The translations under genes and the position numbers were made by a program. Positions 26,298 to 34,873 of a DNA stretch of 64,000 bases are shown in pieces. The notes below the pieces were generated by a model that had not been told where the DNA came from, did not search any database, and saw only the letters and a program-made list of their open reading frames with translations. Source of the DNA: UBA9160 sp035489755 (GTDB lineage: Bacteria > Myxococcota_A > UBA9160); the NCBI GenBank assembly GCA_035489755.1, contig DATGZK010000077.1:186001-250000 (forward strand). The letters are read 5' to 3'. Each line of letters opens with the position of its first letter. The first letter of the stretch is position 1.

Positions 26298-26760
26298 ACG
26301 GTCGACCTCAAGCGATCGATGGGGGAATCGTCTCTGGCAGGCGCCGTGAGATCCGGGGAGCTGTCAGGGTAGGGAATTGCCCGGATCCGGTCAAACCAAG
26401 GATGGGAGGGCCTCTGGTCGTCTTGGGGACCGTGTGCGCGGGCCGTGCTCTGCAGGACGTTGCTCCGCTGGGGTCCCCTGCGGCACCGGTTCGATAGGCT
26501 CACGGCGTGGAGAACGAGCCCCTTCGGGCAGCCCCGGCATCTACACGGAACAGGGGGCACCGGAAGGCTGCCTTCCGGCGCCTGTGCGCGCGGGGGACCG
26601 CGCGAGGTCTTGCGGTCGATCCCCCTTGCCTGCGGTTTTGGCTGCAAAAGCCGACGTCCAGAAAGAGCCGCGCACGCCTCGCTCTTCTGTGCACCGTGCC
26701 TGGGCGATCGAGCCCCTTCCAAAGTCTTTTGCGTGTAACTGCAGTGCGTGACCCTGCGGC
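26298..26760. other. 463-base divergent intergenic region with a strong hairpin
   Basis: No convincing gene: reading frames here are Arg/Gly-rich shadows. The clearest structure is at 26560-26578, where CCGGAAGG, CTG and CCTTCCGG form a perfect 8-base stem with a 3-base loop, extendable with one mismatch. It may be a regulatory RNA element or a relic; I could not match it to 6S, SRP, tmRNA or RNase P RNA. Confidence 0.4.
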
Positions 26761-28131
26761 GTGCGCAGCGTGAAGTGGGGCTGGACGAGCGCCGCGTGTG
26801 CGCTGCTCGCGGGGGCTGCCGCAGCACTTTCCTCGCCAGGCGAGACGCAGACCGCTCCCCCGCTGCGGATCGGAACGAGCGGCGACTACGCACCCTTTAG
26901 CTTCCCCTCGGAGACTGCGGCCGGCGGTTTCGACGGCTTCGACGTGGTTCTGGCACGCGCCTTCGCGGAGGCGGAAGGCCGGCCGCTCGAACTCGTTCGC
27001 TTCCACTGGCCGGAGCTGGACGCTGCGCTGCGGGAGGGACGCTTTGACATCGCCATGAGCGGCGTAACGGTGCGCGCCGACCGCAGCTTGGTCGGTCGAT
27101 TCAGCCTCCCCGTCGCAGAGAGTGGTGCCGTCGCATTGGTTCGCGACGGCGAGCGCTTCCCCGATCTCGCGGCGCTTGAGCGGGGGCGCGCACACATCGT
27201 CGTCAATGCCGGGGGGCACCTCGAGCAGATCGCGCACGAACGCTTTCCGAACGCTCAGGTGGAAGCCCTTTCGAACAACGCACAGGTGCGCTCGACGCTC
27301 CTCGAAGGGCGAGCGGACGCCGCCGTCTCGGACACGCTGGAGGCGCGCGAGTGGCGGCGTGGTGCTGAGCAGCTCCGCGTGCTCGGGCCGCTCTCGCGCG
27401 ATCGAAAGGCACCTCTCGTTCGCGCCGATCTGCCCGAACTCGCCGAGCACCTTGATCTGTGGCTCTTCGCCCGAGAGGCGGACGGCACGCTGTCTGAGTT
27501 GCGAAGGGTTTGGTTCGGGGACCGGCACCCCGCGGCCACCGCAGCGCCCTTTGCAGCGCTGCTCGCGGCAGCGGACGAGCGTCTGGCGCTGATGCCGCTC
27601 GTTGCCGAGGCGAAGCGTCGCGCGGGACTACCCGTCACCAACGAAGCGCAAGAGGCGCGAGTTCTCGACGCCGCGGTGCGCGCTGTGGACGAAGAGGCCG
27701 CCCGAATCGGCCAGGCGCGGCGGGCGGAGGCCGCGGTGCGAGGGGTCTTTCAGGCGCTCATCGCGGCAGCTCGTCGTGTCGAGAGCCGGGCCTTGGAGAT
27801 TCCGCGGATCGAGGGGACGCCGCACCCGCCGAGCCTCGACGGCGCCCTTCGACCTGCCATTTCCCGCATCACACCCAAGATCGCCGAGGCGCTCGTTCGG
27901 CTCGACGCCCTCCCGCCCAGGGGTGCGCTGCGCCAGAGGGTGCGTGAGGAGCTGCGGACACCAAACGTCGCCGACGAGGACGCAGAGCGGCTCGCGGACG
28001 CGCTCTCCGCGTACCTCGAAGCCGGTGGCGTCCCCCGGCCGGTCGCAGTCTCGGCGACCCGACCGGCGCCGCAGCCCGCAGGAACCCCAGCAGTCGGGCC
28101 CGGTCGGGGGCGTGTCCTCCCCTCTCAGTAA
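26761..28131 (+). CDS. Exported fusion of cyclohexadienyl dehydratase-like domain and periplasmic chorismate mutase
   Basis: 456 residues. A Leu/Ala-rich signal peptide (about 1-28) is followed by a periplasmic solute-binding-type domain to about residue 245: GTSGDYAPFSF, FDGFDVVLARAFAE, FDIAMSGVTVRADRS. This is the fold and motif set of PheC, the secreted cyclohexadienyl/arogenate dehydratase. Residues about 265-380 are an AroQ-gamma chorismate mutase: LLAAADERLALMPLVAEAKRRAG, PVTNEAQEARVL and VFQALIAAARRVESRAL. Together the protein could turn chorismate into phenylpyruvate in the periplasm. Start GTG 26761; the second GTG at 26770 is possible. The Pro-rich tail is unstructured. The fusion is inferred from sequence; activity is untested. 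Confidence 0.78.
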   Translation: MRSVKWGWTSAACALLAGAAAALSSPGETQTAPPLRIGTSGDYAPFSFPSETAAGGFDGFDVVLARAFAEAEGRPLELVRFHWPELDAALREGRFDIAMSGVTVRADRSLVGRFSLPVAESGAVALVRDGERFPDLAALERGRAHIVVNAGGHLEQIAHERFPNAQVEALSNNAQVRSTLLEGRADAAVSDTLEAREWRRGAEQLRVLGPLSRDRKAPLVRADLPELAEHLDLWLFAREADGTLSELRRVWFGDRHPAATAAPFAALLAAADERLALMPLVAEAKRRAGLPVTNEAQEARVLDAAVRAVDEEAARIGQARRAEAAVRGVFQALIAAARRVESRALEIPRIEGTPHPPSLDGALRPAISRITPKIAEALVRLDALPPRGALRQRVREELRTPNVADEDAERLADALSAYLEAGGVPRPVAVSATRPAPQPAGTPAVGPGRGRVLPSQ

Positions 28132-29108
28132 TAGACGGTGCGCGTTCGATGGCGCGGGCTCGCCTTCACCTCGGGATTTTGCCCGCGAGTCCAGAGCGCC
28201 GAATCCAAGGCGCGTGCAGAAGTGCTTCCGCCCCGCGCCCGGACCTCCGCCACGAGACATTCCACGGCGTGCACCGCCGCGGCGCGCAGCTCCACTTCCT
28301 CAGGAGATCCTGCAGGGAGCAGCGCCTCCTGTGCGATGTGCTCGGCAAGCGCCGGCTCCACGACAAGGATGCCGTCGTGGCGGAGAACATGGGGCACAAG
28401 GTTGTCGGCGAATGCGGTGAGCTTATCCACATCCTCGAAGCGCCCGGATCCGCGGCCCCCGAAAGCCGCGGCGAGGTCGGAGGCCGTGATCTGCGCGCGC
28501 TTGTAGAACGGCACCTCTCGGCCGCCATAACGGGCGACGTCGCGGTAGAAGGGCATCGCAGCGAGGAGACCCACCAGCCGGGCCGCCGAGCCCGAAGCCT
28601 CCTCGACGAGCACCTCGAACGATCCGGCAAAACGTGCGAGCAAAAAGGTCCCGAGGTCGTTCAGCGCATGAGCGTAGAGCTGAACGAGTTCACGAACGGG
28701 CGCCACCGTGAGATCCTGGCCGAGCATCTCCGCAAGTGCGGAGGCGTCTATTCCCATGAGCTCGCGGGCGCTGAGCGGACCCGCCGCGTCGAAGCGCTGC
28801 TTAAGGGCCGCCGAGACTGTCAGGTAGCCAGAGAGCGAGCCTCGCTTACACAAGTGGGGAAACCAGCCCGAGCCGAAGTTCACGGCGTCGAGCGTCACCA
28901 CGAAGGCCAGCGTTGATTCGGGAGTTCCCCGGTGGTGGTAGCAGGTGTCGTAGACGACGGGCGGAGTTCCGGCGTCAGCGAGTGCCGCGGCAGCGGCCCG
29001 CAAACGCTCATGGTCAATGGTGACATGGCGAGCCGTGGCCATGACGAACGCGCAGGCCTCGCGCACCTCGTCGAAGACGTCTCTCGCCTCGGACGCCGGC
29101 GGGCTCAC
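28125..29108 (-). CDS. Queuosine salvage family protein (DUF2419 / QNG1-like)
   Basis: 327 residues. FPHLCKRGSLSGYLTVSAALK, VPFYKRAQITASDLAAAF and DVDKLTAFADNLVPHVLRHDGIL match the signature blocks of the DUF2419 family, whose eukaryotic member Qng1 (C9orf64) is a queuosine 5'-monophosphate N-glycosidase that frees queuine for tRNA modification. Family bacteria are thought to salvage Q precursors. GTG at 29108 sits in a GTGA overlap with the stop of the lipid kinase gene, so expression is coupled to a lipid operon, an odd partner. Its C-terminal stop overlaps the chorismate mutase fusion by 7 bases. Confidence in family is good; the reaction is inferred. Confidence 0.78.
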   Translation of the reverse strand: MSPPASEARDVFDEVREACAFVMATARHVTIDHERLRAAAAALADAGTPPVVYDTCYHHRGTPESTLAFVVTLDAVNFGSGWFPHLCKRGSLSGYLTVSAALKQRFDAAGPLSARELMGIDASALAEMLGQDLTVAPVRELVQLYAHALNDLGTFLLARFAGSFEVLVEEASGSAARLVGLLAAMPFYRDVARYGGREVPFYKRAQITASDLAAAFGGRGSGRFEDVDKLTAFADNLVPHVLRHDGILVVEPALAEHIAQEALLPAGSPEEVELRAAAVHAVECLVAEVRARGGSTSARALDSALWTRGQNPEVKASPRHRTRTVYY

Positions 29109-30049
29109 GGGTCCACACCCAGTAGAGTTACTGCCCCGGGCAACACCTCGTAGCTCGCCGGGAGGATCCCGAGGGGCTCGCCGTCGAGCTCTGTGAAGAC
29201 AGTCCCTGGCCCTGGGGTTCCGGCAAGCAGCGTCGCATCCAATCGCCGGCACGTTGCGGAGGACACGCCGGGAATCCCGAGGTGGGTACCGCGGTAAAGC
29301 TGTGGAAGCCTCCGCACAAGCTCAGCCGTGGTCAGTCCCGACACAACCACCACATCCAGCAGACCGTCGTCGGGACGTGCTCGCGGCGCGACCTGCATGC
29401 CTCCGCCGAAAAAGCGACCGTTCGCCGCGGTGGCGAGGGTGAGGGGGCCCTCGAAGAACGGCTTGCCATCGATCTCCAGGCTGACCCCCAACGGGCGGTA
29501 GCGCGCCAGGGCTCGCAGCGTCGCGAGCAGAAACGACAGGCGGCCGCCCAACACTTTCGGGGTCTCGTTGACAAGTTTCGTGACGAGCCCGCTCACACCA
29601 AGACTTGCCACGTTCAGGAAGTACGACGTGCACTCGCGCCCCTCAGAATCGCGGAAGCAGGCGCGCCCGGCATCGACACAGCGGGTCTTCCCGCCAACGA
29701 TGCGTTCGATGGCCGCATCGACGTGGCGGGTCGCTCCAAAGCTGCGCAGGAGGTCGCCACCCGTTCCGAGGGCGAGGGGTGCGATCTTCGCGTAGCGGCC
29801 GAGGCCGGCGCTGAGCAGCCCCGTCACCACCTCGCTCATGGTGCCATCGCCACCCGCCACGATGATCCGGTCGACGCCGGCGCGCACGGCCTCGCGTGCG
29901 ATTCGCTCGCCATCACGGGGACCGCGCGTTTGCTCGATTTCGATCGGGCCAAGGGCCGCCCGCAGTTTCTTTTCGATGGCCGCAAAGTGACTCTGCAGCG
30001 CACCGCCGCGGCTTGCAGGATTGAGCACGACAAGGGATCCGATCGGCAC
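29105..30049 (-). CDS. Diacylglycerol/lipid kinase (YegS/BmrU family)
   Basis: 314 residues. The catalytic-domain glycine loop IIVAGGDGTMSEVVTGLL is intact, preceded by LNPASRGG, and followed by PLALGTGGDLLRSFG and a C-terminal beta-sandwich with GGGMQVAPRARPDDGLLDVVVV. These enzymes phosphorylate diacylglycerol or related lipids with ATP at the membrane surface. It is fourth in the operon GntR-AGPS-GlpD-kinase-DUF2419 and precedes the DUF2419 gene with overlapping codons. Context suggests glycerolipid or ether-lipid work. Confidence 0.9.
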   Translation of the reverse strand: MPIGSLVVLNPASRGGALQSHFAAIEKKLRAALGPIEIEQTRGPRDGERIAREAVRAGVDRIIVAGGDGTMSEVVTGLLSAGLGRYAKIAPLALGTGGDLLRSFGATRHVDAAIERIVGGKTRCVDAGRACFRDSEGRECTSYFLNVASLGVSGLVTKLVNETPKVLGGRLSFLLATLRALARYRPLGVSLEIDGKPFFEGPLTLATAANGRFFGGGMQVAPRARPDDGLLDVVVVSGLTTAELVRRLPQLYRGTHLGIPGVSSATCRRLDATLLAGTPGPGTVFTELDGEPLGILPASYEVLPGAVTLLGVDP

Positions 30050-30089
30050 GCCACGATGTTACACGCGCCGCAGATCTTTGAGGCACCCG

Positions 30090-31754
30090 TCAAGCGGCAG
30101 CGGAACGGCGCGAAGCGCGCGGCGGGACGATTTGATAGCGGCGGCGCACTGAATCCGCGTACGCCACCGCCTCTGCTCGGGTGCGCTCGGCGTCCCAGCC
30201 CGCCGCTTCGCCGGCCAAGCGCGCGATCTGGTCTAGGTTGCGCAGCCCTTGTCCCTCGGCGAAAAGTACCATCCGCATCCGGCGCTCCAGCAGATCGCAA
30301 AGCGTCGCGGGACACTCGGTGCGGAACACCCACGGTATTTCGCCCCAGGTAAAGCGCGAACTCCCGATCGAGCCGTGGAGTACCGGCGGAACCGCTGCAA
30401 GCAGCTCTTCTGCGGCCGCGCCATAGGTCCGCACGAGGTGAACCGCGCGACTCGGTGCCAGACCGAAGCGAGTCCGCAGGTGTGCTTCGAAGTCGGTCCG
30501 CGTGAAAGAATCATGGCGCAGCGGGAGCAATGCGGTGCGGCTTCGGCCGACTGACGCCTGGCGCTCGCGCGGCAGCCGCCGGATCGCAAGCTCAACGATG
30601 GCTTCGCCGCTGGCGCGGTAGGTCGTGAGCTTGCCCCCTGCGGCGGAGATGAGACCTGAGGGATCTTGATACACGCGGTGCTCCCGTGAGACCGAGGAGG
30701 GAGGCGTCTCGCTCTCCGGCGACGCCACCAGGGGCCGCACGCCTGCGAATACGCTGCGCAGGTCGTTGGTGGTGAGGCTCACCTGAGGGAAGGCTTCGTT
30801 CGCCGCCGCAAGCAGGTAGTGCACCTCTTCGATGAGTACCGCGGGTTCGTCGATCTCCTCGCTAAAGGTGTCGGTCGTACCGATCAGGGCCACTTCATTC
30901 CACGGCACGAAGAAGAGCGCGCGGCCATCGGGCGCCGGGAACGTCACCGCCCCTTGGGCGTGGATCCGGCTGCGCGGGATCACAAGGTGCACACCCTTGG
31001 CGGGTCGCAGCTCCGGCTGTGAGACCGGCCGGTCGAGTCCGCGGACGCGTTCCACCGCCGCTCCCGCCGCGTTCACAATCGCCAACGCGCGCAGCCGATA
31101 GCTTCTGTGTGCGAGGCTGTCGTACACGCGCGCGCCCACGAGCGCGCCGTGGCCATCGCGTTCGAACTCCACCACCTCGGCGTGGTTTGCGGCTTCACCG
31201 CCGAGCGCGCGGGCATTTCGGATTGTCTCGAGAACGAGGCGAACATCGTCGACCTGGGCGTCTTGATAGAGGCCGGCGCCCCTCAGCCCTTCACGGCGCA
31301 GGTCACGGGAGTACGCCGCGACCTGCTCAGGACGCAGCATGCGAAAGCGCGCGCTCCGGCGGAAGTTGGCCAGCGCTTCGTAGATCCAGAGCGCGGCTCG
31401 CACTTGCCAGAGTGGGTACCGGCCGCCTTCGAAGGCCGGAAAGAGGAAGGGCAGCGTGCGTACGAGATGCGGATTTTGCCGGACCAATAGGTCACGCTCG
31501 CGACAAGCCTCGCGCGTTACCGAGAGATGACCCTCGCCGATGTAGCGCAGCCCACCATGAATGAGCTTGGAAGAGCGGCCCGAGGTTCCCGCCGCGAAGT
31601 CGTCACGCTCGACCAGCAGGGTCCGCAGTCCCCTCGACGCCGCGTCCCGAAGCACGCCTGCGCCGGCGATCCCGCCGCCAATCACGAGCACGTCGAGCCC
31701 GTCGCGCTCTGCTCGCGCAAGTGCAATCTCGCGCTCGTTGAGCGACCAGCTCAT
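30090..31754 (-). CDS. glpD: FAD-dependent glycerol-3-phosphate dehydrogenase
   Basis: 554 residues. The start motif DVLVIGGGIAGAGVLRDAASRGL binds FAD; GTSGRSSKLIHGGLRYI is the GlpD hallmark; later blocks include ARLVAPVEV-type strand and PLVASPESETPPSSVSREH and the C-terminal DAO_C domain. Oxidises glycerol-3-phosphate to dihydroxyacetone phosphate with electrons to quinone. ATG 31754 overlaps the stop of the upstream AGPS-like gene (ATGA). The DHAP it makes is the substrate backbone that an AGPS-type enzyme would need. Everything upstream of this ATG in the frame is antisense noise. Confidence 0.93.
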   Translation of the reverse strand: MSWSLNEREIALARAERDGLDVLVIGGGIAGAGVLRDAASRGLRTLLVERDDFAAGTSGRSSKLIHGGLRYIGEGHLSVTREACRERDLLVRQNPHLVRTLPFLFPAFEGGRYPLWQVRAALWIYEALANFRRSARFRMLRPEQVAAYSRDLRREGLRGAGLYQDAQVDDVRLVLETIRNARALGGEAANHAEVVEFERDGHGALVGARVYDSLAHRSYRLRALAIVNAAGAAVERVRGLDRPVSQPELRPAKGVHLVIPRSRIHAQGAVTFPAPDGRALFFVPWNEVALIGTTDTFSEEIDEPAVLIEEVHYLLAAANEAFPQVSLTTNDLRSVFAGVRPLVASPESETPPSSVSREHRVYQDPSGLISAAGGKLTTYRASGEAIVELAIRRLPRERQASVGRSRTALLPLRHDSFTRTDFEAHLRTRFGLAPSRAVHLVRTYGAAAEELLAAVPPVLHGSIGSSRFTWGEIPWVFRTECPATLCDLLERRMRMVLFAEGQGLRNLDQIARLAGEAAGWDAERTRAEAVAYADSVRRRYQIVPPRASRRSAAA

Positions 31755-33418
31755 AGCAGTTTGCCCGGGTTCATGATGCCCGAGGGATCCATCGCGTTCT
31801 TGAGGGCGTGCAGCGCCCGCATTCCCAGCACGCCTTTTTCGGCGGGCATCCAGGCGGCATGATCGGTGCCCACACCGTGGTGGTGGGTGAGCGTGCCCCC
31901 CGCCTCGAGCACGGCGTCCGTAGCCTCGCGCTTGATGGCTGACCACTGCACGAGGTCGCGTGCAGGATCGATCGGGTAGAGAATCGTGAAATAAAGGCAT
32001 GCGCCGTCGGGATAGCTGTGGGAGAGGTGGCCCATCGCCACTCCAGCGCCGGCGTGAGCTTGCATCGCATCCTCGAGGGCTCGAATCACCGCGGCATGCG
32101 CGGCCTCGACACTGCTCCACGCCACTGATGTTTCCAGCGTGTCGACGGCGACACCGAAGCCGAGGAGCCAGTCGCGCAGGTACGGGGTGCGAAAACGTTC
32201 GCGCCGCCACGCTCGCCCTGGGGTTCGGCCGAGGGGGAGTCCGTGGTGCGCCCGCAGGCACGCCCGCGCGCCGACCACACGGCGGGCGGCCTCTCCTCGG
32301 TTTGCCCCGTCGGCGCCGTACAGGACGACGCTTCGTCCCGGGCCATAGCCCACTCGGGAAGCTGCCCCGAGCGCAGCGGCGACGAGGTCGAGGCGCCGAA
32401 CGGGATCGCGCCGCAGAAGCTGGGCAAACTCGGTTTCCGTCGCATCGGAGACTCGGAGCAGGCTGAGCGCAATGCCGTGCTGCACCACATCTCGAACCCC
32501 GGCGACGCTCTCCGCGAAGCTCCGAAAGAGCATTCCACGCTCGTCGTGAACCGGGGGCAGGGGCGAGGTTCGCAGCGTTCCCTCGACAATCACCCCGAGC
32601 GTGCCTTCAGAGCCAAGCAGCAGCGTATTGAGATCAGGACCCGCTGCCGAGCGTGGGACCGAGACCGTGCGCAACACCCCCTCTGGTGTCACCACGCGCA
32701 TCGAAACCACGAGGTCCTCGATTCCGCCGTACGCGTTCGAGAGTTGCCCGCTCGAGCGTGTTGCAATCCAACCACCGAGGGTCGAGTGCTCGAACGATTG
32801 CGGAAAATGGCCCAGCGTGCGGCCACGCGCGGCAAGCGCAGCCTCGAGGGCGGGACCATCGATTCCCGCCTGGAAGGTGGCCGTCGCGCTCACCGGATCG
32901 ATCCGGACCAGCCCATCGAGCCGGGTCGTGTCGAGGACGAGCACACCGGCTTGGCCAGGCGCGGCCCGCGCCTCTACGCCTCCGACCACACTCGTACCGC
33001 CGCCAAACGTCACCACCGCAAGGCGCGCCTCCTGTGCGACGCGAAGCACGGCCGCGACGGCGCCTTCATCGGGTGGGTACACCACGACCTCCGGTGCGGC
33101 GCCAATCTCCCCCCGCCGCAAACGCAGGAGGTCGGGCAGGCTCTTGCCAAGGGCGTGGGTGATGCGCTCGAAGGCGCTGGTTCGGACACCGCCCTCGCCG
33201 CAGGCGGAGCGGAGCGCGGAGAGCGTGGATTGCGCGAGCTTCGTGGGGGTTAGACGCACGCTCTCGAGAGCGACCGGGGTCGCTGCCGGTGTGAGTCTGC
33301 AGCCAAGGCGACGAGCGAGCACCTCGCGCAGGTACAGCTCGCGAGCTCGCGAAAAGCCCATCGACTCCCCGAGGCGCCCCCAGCCGTTCCAGCGCAGCGT
33401 GTCACGAGCGATCGTCAT
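31751..33418 (-). CDS. FAD-binding oxidase, alkyl-dihydroxyacetonephosphate synthase-like
   Basis: 555 residues of the FAD-linked oxidase (PCMH/VAO) superfamily. The FAD domain has VVTFGGGTSVVGGVEA; the cap domain follows; the C-terminus has LTHHHGVGTDHAAWM, containing the triple His found in alkyl-DHAP synthase (AGPS). The N-terminus DTLRWNGWG also matches the AGPS family start. AGPS exchanges the acyl group of acyl-DHAP for a fatty alcohol, making ether bonds. Gene order with GlpD and a lipid kinase resembles the mycobacterial Rv2249c-Rv2252 neighbourhood. Assignment to AGPS rather than a generic FAD oxidase is inferred. Confidence 0.83.
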   Translation of the reverse strand: MTIARDTLRWNGWGRLGESMGFSRARELYLREVLARRLGCRLTPAATPVALESVRLTPTKLAQSTLSALRSACGEGGVRTSAFERITHALGKSLPDLLRLRRGEIGAAPEVVVYPPDEGAVAAVLRVAQEARLAVVTFGGGTSVVGGVEARAAPGQAGVLVLDTTRLDGLVRIDPVSATATFQAGIDGPALEAALAARGRTLGHFPQSFEHSTLGGWIATRSSGQLSNAYGGIEDLVVSMRVVTPEGVLRTVSVPRSAAGPDLNTLLLGSEGTLGVIVEGTLRTSPLPPVHDERGMLFRSFAESVAGVRDVVQHGIALSLLRVSDATETEFAQLLRRDPVRRLDLVAAALGAASRVGYGPGRSVVLYGADGANRGEAARRVVGARACLRAHHGLPLGRTPGRAWRRERFRTPYLRDWLLGFGVAVDTLETSVAWSSVEAAHAAVIRALEDAMQAHAGAGVAMGHLSHSYPDGACLYFTILYPIDPARDLVQWSAIKREATDAVLEAGGTLTHHHGVGTDHAAWMPAEKGVLGMRALHALKNAMDPSGIMNPGKLL

Positions 33419-34199
33419 GACCGGGGCCTACGGCACCTGCCTCTTTGTTCCCTTCACGCGGACCGATCCTGCCCGCAGCCTCGAGGCGCTCCGCCTCTCG
33501 CAGAATCTTGTCCTCGCTGTACGAGAGGATGACCTCAAGAATGCGGCGCGCGTCGGCTGCGGCGCGACCCTCCAGAGCGGCGAGCAGCGCCCGGTGCGCT
33601 TCAAGGGAGCGCCGATGGTCGCGCTGCGCGTTGTAGTAGAGGGGGCCGAGCCGTCGGACCAACTTGGTAAAGAGATTGGTCACAAGCTGATACATGAGGT
33701 TGCACGACGCGTCACCAAGGAGTGTGTTCATCTCGAGATCAATCTCGAGGGCTCGATTGGGATCGCGGCCGTCACGCTCCTCCTCGGCGAGGAGCTCCCG
33801 TGCGCGGCCGAGGTGAGCTTGGCTGCGATGGCAGGCCGCGAGTTCGACGACGTGCAGTGCGACGTGACGCCGGAACGCCAGCAGCTGTCGCAACAGACCG
33901 CAGGTCACCGTATGGGGATCGCGCAGCAGCGTCTCGATCACCTGCAGCGCCGAGGAGCCGGAGACATCTCGCACGAAAGTGCCTTGACCGTGCCGCACCT
34001 CGACAAGTTCGAGGTATTCGAGGCGCTTTAAGGCTTCGCGGAGCGAGGCGCGGTTGACGCGCAAGGCGGACGCAAGATCGCGCTCGTTGGGCAGACGGCT
34101 TCCGGCCGGATAAGCGCCGGAAAAGATCCGGGACTGGATCTGCGCGAAGACTCCCTCGGCGCGACGCACGTTCCCAAGAGGCTCCAAGTCAAGGGCCAT
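33402..34199 (-). CDS. GntR/FadR family transcriptional regulator
   Basis: 265 residues. N-terminal winged helix: IQSRIFSGAYPAGSRLPNERDLASALRVNRASLREALKRLEYLELVEVRHGQGTFV, followed by a FadR-like all-helical C-terminal ligand domain. FadR relatives sense fatty acyl-CoA or other effectors. The stop overlaps the AGPS-like start by 17 bases, so it is the first gene of the operon. A perfect 9-base inverted repeat lies just upstream (34224-34256), probably its own operator. ATG 34199 is chosen; the longer reading carries no domain. Confidence 0.88.
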   Translation of the reverse strand: MALDLEPLGNVRRAEGVFAQIQSRIFSGAYPAGSRLPNERDLASALRVNRASLREALKRLEYLELVEVRHGQGTFVRDVSGSSALQVIETLLRDPHTVTCGLLRQLLAFRRHVALHVVELAACHRSQAHLGRARELLAEEERDGRDPNRALEIDLEMNTLLGDASCNLMYQLVTNLFTKLVRRLGPLYYNAQRDHRRSLEAHRALLAALEGRAAADARRILEVILSYSEDKILREAERLEAAGRIGPREGNKEAGAVGPGHDDRS

Positions 34200-34223
34200 G
34201 GGGCTCTCCCGTCTCGAGGGTGC

Positions 34224-34256
34224 CATGTGGTCTGACGTCCGAGGTCCGACCACATG
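34224..34256. promoter_or_regulatory. Operator-like palindrome ahead of GntR-led operon
   Basis: CATGTGGTC (34224-34232) and GACCACATG (34248-34256) are exact reverse complements separated by 15 bases; the centre also holds GACGTC and GAGGTCC. TGGT...ACCA-like half-sites are typical of FadR-class regulators. Located 25 bases before the regulator start, so autorepression of the lipid operon is the simple reading. Confidence 0.68.
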
Positions 34257-34317
34257 CGTTTTTACCACTAGACGCGAGCTGGGACAATCAAAATGTGGTG
34301 TTTCTAACGCGTTTGGG

Positions 34318-34734
34318 TTATCGACAGCGTCCGCACAGCCCTTCCGCCGTCACGGAAAAGCCCTCGACCTGAAAGGAAGCCTCCCCCTCGTCCACGAACC
34401 GCACAACAAGGGAAGGGATGGGAAGGTCTTCGAGGCGCCGGCAGCTGCGGCACAAGAAGTGGTGGTGGGGCTCCGGGTTGGTGTCGAATCGCAGCTCTCC
34501 CCCGGGGACAAGAACCTCCTGAAGCGCGCCCAGGTCTCGAAGCAATGCGAGGGTTGCGTAGACCGTCGCTCGGCTTGCCATCGGGAAGCTGCCTGTAATG
34601 GCAGTACGCAGCTGCGTCGGGGTCCAGTGGCCGCCGTGCTCTGCGAGATGGCGGACAATCGCCCGGCGCTGGGACGTGAGGGCGAAGCCGCGGACGCGCA
34701 ATAGCCGCTCGATCTCTGCGGCGTCGTGTCCCAT
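34318..34734 (-). CDS. Fur family transcriptional regulator
   Basis: 138 residues with winged helix (LTSQRRAIVRHLAEHGGHWTPTQLR and ASRATVYATLALLRDLG) and C-terminal dimer domain containing HHHFLCRSCRRLED and CGRC. The CxxC pairs bind structural zinc; HHH and Asp/Glu residues form the metal sensor, as in PerR or Fur. ATG 34734 follows GGAGGAGAG. The size matches Fur/PerR. Target genes are unknown; it is divergent from the 7TM-PAS gene. Confidence 0.92.
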   Translation of the reverse strand: MGHDAAEIERLLRVRGFALTSQRRAIVRHLAEHGGHWTPTQLRTAITGSFPMASRATVYATLALLRDLGALQEVLVPGGELRFDTNPEPHHHFLCRSCRRLEDLPIPSLVVRFVDEGEASFQVEGFSVTAEGLCGRCR

Positions 34735-34873
34735 CCCAACTCTCCTCCGTCCATCATACGCGCTCCCCCTAAAGCGGTGCAGGGAGTTGCTGCGCACCCG
34801 GCTCGGGCGAAGGCTCAACGCCAAGGCTCCCCCCGTCGATACAGGAGAAGCCGCAAGGAGAGAACGCCGAGCG

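Noticed and set aside
26377..26751. Short plus-strand frame in the intergenic region
   Set aside because: No ribosome site, no domain, biased composition; listed as noncoding.
30090..32261. Long reading of glpD beginning at 32261
   Set aside because: The first 169 residues are Arg/Pro-rich antisense noise; the FAD motif begins just after the ATG at 31754.
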